Origin: Planctomycetota bacterium
GTDB lineage: Bacteria; Planctomycetota; UBA8108; UBA1146
Length of the DNA stretch: 64,000 nucleotides
Reading direction: 5' to 3'
Assembly (NCBI GenBank): GCA_018694835.1
Contig: JABHOG010000007.1
Location: 37,501-101,500, forward strand
Shown: positions 58,933-64,000 of the stretch, in pieces
Position numbering within the stretch: the first letter of the stretch is position 1
Layout of the letters: each line of letters opens with the position of its first letter
Translations under genes and position numbers: made by a program
The notes under the pieces: generated by a model
What the model saw: the letters and a program-made list of their open reading frames with translations, nothing else
Told to the model about the DNA's origin: nothing
Database searches by the model: none

Positions 58933-60276
58933 ATGAGAGGCAGATTTTCGGTGAAAAATGCAATCCTGGGAGTTCTCCTGACCATCGCAGCGGGCTTACC
59001 CCTTTCTGCCTTCCAACTGAGCGATGATGACCTCGGTCCTCCACCTCCCCCGGCGGAGGTGGGTCCACGCATCTCCTTCGACCAACTGACCCATGACTGG
59101 GGCACCGTGCTCCAAGGCGCCAAGGTGGAACACACCTACCGCTTCAGTAATACCGGATCCTCGGTACTGCGCATCACCAATGTGAAGCCTGGCTGAGGCT
59201 GCAGTCGCGGGACCTTCACCCGCGAAGTCCTCCCCGGTGGGGAAGGCGAAATCACCCTCAGCGTCGACACCTCCAAGTTGCGCACCGAAACGGTACGGAA
59301 GTACGCTACCGTCAGTTGTAACGATCCTCGGCAGCCCAGTATCCGCCTCAACATCAATGGCATCCTGCGCCAGGTGATCAAGTCGACTCCCAATGCTCTG
59401 ATCCTCAAGGGTCCGGTGGGAGAGACTCTCTCCGGTATGTTCGAGGTGTCCAGGGGTACCGAACTGGGAATCACGGTCACCGAGGTGACCGTCAACAAGA
59501 ACCAGGCCGATCTCTATCAGATCGTCGAGGTCGTGGAAGGTGAGAAGTACGAGATCCACCTCACCGCACCGCCGGCGCTAGTCGCTGGAATGACCCGCGA
59601 TATCGTCAATGTAGAGGTGGTTTGTAGTGACGGAGAAATCCGTACCACCACCGTCCCCTTGACCCTTAACCACCAGTCTCCCATCACCATCGTTCCTCGC
59701 GGCAACATCGTGTTCCAGCGCAAGGAGACGGAGCGACTCTCGGTACCCGGTGCCGCAGTGGTGAAGAAAGACATCCAGGTCTTCGCCACCACCCCCGGAA
59801 CCCGCTTCAATATCAAGAGTATCTCCATCGATGATGTGCCCGAGGGCGTGTTCGGTGTCACTCAACGGGTGATTCGCGAATCCGAACGTTACGTGATCTC
59901 GGTCGAAGTGCTGCAGAGCCGCCCCGAGCGATCGATTCGAGGCACCTTGAGGATTCAAACCGATCTCGAAGGGATGCCAGAGCTCACCGCACGCCTGTAT
60001 GCACAGTTTGCCCCCCCTCCGACTCGTGGTGGCGGCGCTCGCCTACCGCAGACACCGAGGCGCAAGGTGGCTCCGACGGCCAAGCCTGCCCCTCCGGGCA
60101 GGAAGCCTGCGCCCACGGCCAATCCGTCTCCCTCGGCCAAGCCGTGGCCAGGATTGAAGACGGGACAGCCGCAGGTGGGAGTCCTGAAACCTGTGCCGCA
60201 GAAACCTGTGCCGCAGAAACCTGTTGTGCCGCAGAAACCTGTTGTGCTGCAGAAGCCTGTGCCGCAGAAACCCTGA
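58933..60276 (+). CDS. DUF1573 domain selenoprotein candidate (VKPG-U-GCS), Sec codon 59194..59196; Pro-rich tail
   Basis: ORFs 58933-59196 and 59278-60276 are in one frame with no other stop between; TGA falls at the first Cys of the DUF1573 C-G-C motif seen intact in the adjacent paralog. Confidence 0.88.
59206..59224 (+). promoter_or_regulatory. Candidate bacterial SECIS hairpin after the DUF1573 UGA
   Basis: CGCGGG-ACCTTCA-CCCGCG starting 9 nt after the TGA. Confidence 0.55.
60186..60276. repeat. 15-18 bp repeats encoding KPVPQ/KPVVPQ at the end of the DUF1573 gene
   Basis: cctgtgccgcagaaa and variants. Confidence 0.9.
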
Positions 60277-60309
60277 AATCAGAAAGTTTCCGATTTTTCA
60301 GGGCCAAAT

Positions 60310-60377
60310 ACCTTGTTCAGAAGGCTATCAGTATACGGCACAGTTCCTCAGGGGGCTGTGCCTTTTTCGTATCCCGT
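60310..60377 (+). ncRNA. Terminator-bearing repeated RNA-like element, copy 1 (terminator 60337-60367)
   Basis: ACCTTGTTCaGAaGGC...TACGGCAcaG...GGGCtGTGCcTTTTT; hairpin GGCACAG/CTGTGCC then T5. Confidence 0.5.
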
Positions 60378-60623
60378 TTGTTTCACTACACTTAGGGCAA
60401 ATCCAGAGGGTGTCCAGGGGTCCGTCCGGAACCGGGATGTGGCGTCATTGCGACTGCAGACCCCGATCCGTCAGCTGGGAGTGAAAGCGGACGCGCCGCC
60501 ACGGTTGAAGAGACCGCTGCCAGACGGGATGAACCCGCGAGGAGCGAGGAAAACCGCCAAAAGCGAGCGGAGGAGGGCTCCATCCGAGGCTTTTTGGCTA
60601 TTTTCAGAAAAAATCCTCGAGAA

Positions 60624-60687
60624 ACCTTGTTCCGAGGGCATGAGATGTACGGCATCGCTTTTGGGCGGTGCTTTTTTTTTGTGCCCG
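60624..60687 (+). ncRNA. Terminator-bearing repeated RNA-like element, copy 2
   Basis: ACCTTGTTCcGAgGGC...TACGGCAtcG...GGGCgGTGCtTTTTTTTT; hairpin GCATCGC/GCGGTGC then T-run. Confidence 0.5.
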
Positions 60688-60891
60688 ATCTGGCAGATCT
60701 GCCAGACCGACCGGCTCGATCGTCCGATCCCCGGGGAAGAATCGGCCTCCTGAGCCTGCCTCCTGGCTTCACACGCCTCCTGGCTCCGCAGTTCATCGCG
60801 AGCGCACCCTGTTCATACCCCAGTTTCCCACTCGGTTTCACGCTTGCGGGACCGCACGCTCCTCACGCTCCCTCTATCCTTCACTTGTCCC

Positions 60892-62661
60892 TCACTCTTT
60901 CTGATCGTTTCGGGGGAACTCTCCCGCCTTCAGCTTGCGGTCGTACTCTCGCAGTGAAGCCACCGCCAGGCCGCCGAGCAGGATCACGATGGGGATGTTG
61001 ACCACCAGCATCGTGCCGGTGCCAAGATCAGCCAGTAATAGCATTTGCGTGGTGTCATCGATGCTGGTGGCTCCGACGATGGCGAGGATCAGGAATGCGA
61101 TCTTGTAGGGAAGTACACCGGCATTTCCGAACAGATAAGTGACTCCCTTCTCGCCGTAATAGGACCAGGAGATCATCGTCGAGATGGCAAAGAGCCACGC
61201 CGCCAGGGTCACCAGGTATTTGCCGAGACCATCGAAGACACGGTCAAAGGCGATCGCCGTCAACTGCGCTCCTTCATGCTCCTTGAAGACCCCCGCACCG
61301 CCACCTTCGACCTGCTGGATGTGGATCTCTCCGGGAACTCCATCCCAGATACTCTTGGTCAGTTCCACGGCCTTCCACTCGATGACCAGAATTTCTGCAG
61401 CATCCGGTTTGGCCTCATTCGCAACGATCTTGCCCTGGATCTTGAGCGTCGATCCTCCGGTATTTTGACTCTTGAGCCCGGTCACGTCGGCGAGCAGGAA
61501 GACCTTGTCTCCCTTCGACCAGGGACCATGCAACGGCTCGGGGAGATCACTGATCGATGCGTTGGTGTTCACATCATAGTGAAATGCGTCATCACTCTCG
61601 GCCGCCACGACGAGTTTCACTTCGGCGCCGAGCGGTCCGATCGCCTCTCGATTCCAGGTTCCGGTGGTGAGGATCACCAGTGCGGTGAGGGTGCAGATAC
61701 AGATGGTGTCGATAAAGGGGCCGATGCCGCCGACGATCCCCTCCCGGGCGGGCTCCCCCGTCTTGGCTGCTGCGTGGGCGATGGGGGCCGATCCCTGCCC
61801 CGCCTCGTTGGAGAAGAGTGCCCGCTTCATGCCGACCATGAAGGCAAAGCCCAGCGTCCCCCCGACAAAGGCACCCTGCGATTCGAGCGGTGCGAAGGCA
61901 CTCTGGAAGATCAAGGCAAAGGTCGCCGGAATCTCGCCCGCCTTCACCACCAGCACCGCAAGGCCAGCCAACAGATACAGCAGGCACATCAGCGGCACCA
62001 GTTTCCCGGCCACCGTACCGATGCGTCGAATGCCTCCGATGATCACCATCCCCACGACCAGTGCGAGGATGATGCCGGTGGCGATCTTCGGCACTCCGAA
62101 GTAACTCTGGGTCAGAAGGGCGACATTCCACGACTGGAACATGTTGCCGCCGGTGATGGTGGAGATGATCAGGGTGACACAGAAGATGCCTCCGATGACG
62201 CTTCCCATCGTCGCCCACATACCACCCTTCTTACCCATCACATGGCGTACCACATGCATGGCGCCACCGCTGGGGTTGTCAGGATCGGAGGTGTCTCGAA
62301 ACATCATCGCCAGGGTGATCTCGATGGTCTTGAGCGCCATGCCGAAGAAACCGACCACCCACATCCAGAAGAGAGCGCCCGGCCCACCGAGCGAGATCGC
62401 CAGTGCCACGCCACCGATGTTACCGAGACCGACCGTCGCCGACAGAGCCGCCGACAGCGCCTGGAAGTGGCTGATCGCTCCCGGATCATCGGGATCGTCG
62501 TAGATCCCTCGAATCACATCGATGCCGTGAGTCATCACCCGATACTGGGTAAATCGACTCCACACGGTGAAGAGCACCCCTGCCCCCAGCAATCCGATGA
62601 AGGTCGGAGGACTCCAGATCAACGCGCCAATCTCTTCGATGAAATTCCAGAACTGGTCCAA
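60892..62661 (-). CDS. Sodium:alanine/glycine symporter (AGCS family), likely TTG start
   Basis: ALSATVGLGNIGGVALAISLGGPGALFWMW; FSNEAGQGSAPIAHAAAKTGEPAREG. Confidence 0.9.
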   Translation of the reverse strand: MDQFWNFIEEIGALIWSPPTFIGLLGAGVLFTVWSRFTQYRVMTHGIDVIRGIYDDPDDPGAISHFQALSAALSATVGLGNIGGVALAISLGGPGALFWMWVVGFFGMALKTIEITLAMMFRDTSDPDNPSGGAMHVVRHVMGKKGGMWATMGSVIGGIFCVTLIISTITGGNMFQSWNVALLTQSYFGVPKIATGIILALVVGMVIIGGIRRIGTVAGKLVPLMCLLYLLAGLAVLVVKAGEIPATFALIFQSAFAPLESQGAFVGGTLGFAFMVGMKRALFSNEAGQGSAPIAHAAAKTGEPAREGIVGGIGPFIDTICICTLTALVILTTGTWNREAIGPLGAEVKLVVAAESDDAFHYDVNTNASISDLPEPLHGPWSKGDKVFLLADVTGLKSQNTGGSTLKIQGKIVANEAKPDAAEILVIEWKAVELTKSIWDGVPGEIHIQQVEGGGAGVFKEHEGAQLTAIAFDRVFDGLGKYLVTLAAWLFAISTMISWSYYGEKGVTYLFGNAGVLPYKIAFLILAIVGATSIDDTTQMLLLADLGTGTMLVVNIPIVILLGGLAVASLREYDRKLKAGEFPRNDQKE

Positions 62662-62799
62662 GGTGCTGTTCCTTCCCGGGAAATGTTCAACGGCTGGATC
62701 GAGCTCCCGCCGAAGTCGAACCCTAGGCAATCCGCGGCTTCGATACAAGGGTCGAGAAGATCTCGTCGCGGCAGGTCGCCTCGAAAGCAGTCGGTCGAG

Positions 62800-63786
62800 T
62801 CACCTCGAAAGCAGTCGATCGAGCCGCTGGGGCGAGACATTACCACCACTTACCACAGCCACGTGGGTCCCCCCGGCCAGCACCGTTCCCGGTGGACTGG
62901 CCAGCAGTGGCGCCGACGAGCAGGCGCCACTCGGCTCCGCCCCGATCCCGCAGTCCTGCTGCAAGATCCTCAGGGTGGAGATCAGCTGCTCCTCGCAGAT
63001 CTGGTGCGGCTCCACTCCTGCGGCGCGTAACAGCTGCCAGTTGAGTTCCCCCACCGTCAGCGGCAGTAATCCGTCCGCCTCCGATCGAGTTTCTTCCAGA
63101 TGGAGCCTTTGATCGCTCGCGAGCGATCTCGCCAGCGCCGCCGATCCCTCCGGTTCGACGGTGTGAACCGTGCATTCCGGCATCTCGATCGCTGCCGTGG
63201 CGGCACAGCCCGCCGACAATCCTCCCCCACCCACGGGAACCCACAGATGGTCGGGAGCGCCTCCCAGTTGCTCGATCAGTTCCAGTACCAAGGTACCCTG
63301 CCCCGAGATGATCCACTCGTGATCAAAGGGGGGCACGATCACCCAGCCGCGCTCCGCTGCGATCTGCTCGGCACGTAGCTTGCGCTCGTCGGTGGTCGGG
63401 CCGACCTGCACCAGTTCCGCCCCCGCCTCGATGATGGCGCCCGCCTTGACCGGGTCGATGCTGTCGGGAGCCACCACCAGGGCGGCGATCCCCATCGCAG
63501 ACGCCACCTCGGAAACTGCCCGACCATGATTGCCGCTGGAATAGGTCAACACCCCCGCAGGATCGTGCTCGGCGACCAGACGAGCCATGAAATGAGCCGC
63601 CCCCCTCGCCTTGAAGGACCCGGAGATCTGCTGATTCTCCAGTTTCAACAGCAGTCGATCAGGGCCCGCAGCCACCAGCTCCCGGGGCACTGGCTGCAGC
63701 GGGGTGGGAACCACTCGAGGTTTGATCCACTCCCTCGCTTCGCCAGCCAGCTGAGCGATCGACTTCAATCGGGGGTCCGTCTTCAT
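62800..63786 (-). CDS. PLP-dependent serine/threonine dehydratase-like
   Basis: GSFKARGA, SSGNHGRAVS, VPVGGGGLSAG. Confidence 0.9.
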   Translation of the reverse strand: MKTDPRLKSIAQLAGEAREWIKPRVVPTPLQPVPRELVAAGPDRLLLKLENQQISGSFKARGAAHFMARLVAEHDPAGVLTYSSGNHGRAVSEVASAMGIAALVVAPDSIDPVKAGAIIEAGAELVQVGPTTDERKLRAEQIAAERGWVIVPPFDHEWIISGQGTLVLELIEQLGGAPDHLWVPVGGGGLSAGCAATAAIEMPECTVHTVEPEGSAALARSLASDQRLHLEETRSEADGLLPLTVGELNWQLLRAAGVEPHQICEEQLISTLRILQQDCGIGAEPSGACSSAPLLASPPGTVLAGGTHVAVVSGGNVSPQRLDRLLSR

Positions 63787-64000
63787 CGGTCGATTCCTTC
63801 CAGGTCACGGGATCGCTCCACAGCAAGAACCGCCACGATTTCAAAGACGCAGATCCAATGATCCGCACCGGCAACCTTGATGGTGCCCGATTCGCTGCCT
63901 ATCTTACGCAGCGTTGTGCAGGGGAAGCAGCAGAATCACCCACCTCCCGCCAGTGGAACCACGGTGACTGCTCCATCTACACACCCTTGACAGTGTAACC

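Noticed and set aside
58933-60276. UGA recoded genome-wide as Trp/Gly instead of Sec
   Set aside because: Many other genes in the window use TGA as their evident stop, including ATGA/GTGA/TTGA overlaps.
61045-63030. 661-aa plus-strand ORF opposite the AGCS symporter
   Set aside because: His/Asp/Arg-rich antisense translation of a high-GC gene; the minus strand encodes a clear symporter and dehydratase.

Overview
Dense, high-GC bacterial chromosomal window. The gene content suggests a planctomycete-type genome: HEAT/VWA proteins, a DUF1080 + PVC-type haem-binding protein, and dockerin-like tails. I found no rRNA, tRNA or CRISPR array. In order the window holds: queF end; lexA and a small partner; a HEAT/VWA protein; fadE; a DUF1302/DUF1329/Ycf48-like/MMPL locus; thioesterase, SDR and enoyl-CoA hydratase; dinB; nitrilase-family hydrolase; an HlyD/MacB-type efflux operon; GT2 and LABN proteins; a 9-gene Mrp-like antiporter cluster with three MrpD-like subunits; hemH; a glycerate kinase-like gene; a DUF1080/cytochrome protein; a TlpA-like gene inside a flanking duplication; a large trypsin-like/repeat/dockerin protein; a DnaE2-like polymerase; NamZ/DUF1343; three small 2-TM proteins; a RuBisCO-like protein divergent from two tandem GAPDH genes; an AA10 LPMO; a UGA-interrupted TlpA gene; two DUF1573 genes (one UGA-interrupted); an AGCS symporter; and a Ser/Thr dehydratase. 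Main discoveries: (i) two likely selenoproteins that the ORF track splits in two: a TlpA-like W-U-G-P-C protein and a DUF1573 protein with U-G-C replacing C-G-C; (ii) a GAPDH-like paralog with the catalytic Cys replaced by Ser and phosphate-site residues lost, overlapping a canonical GAPDH and divergent from a RuBisCO-like protein whose start region is a triplicated RBS-TTG unit; (iii) a LexA regulon with GAAC-N4-GTTC boxes placed in the promoters of lexA, dinB and the dnaE2-like gene; (iv) a ~285-bp diverged direct repeat flanking a foreign-looking segment (TlpA gene plus pgpA fragment); (v) a shared dockerin-like C-terminal module on an LPMO and a large secreted protease-like protein. All calls are by eye; no searches were run.
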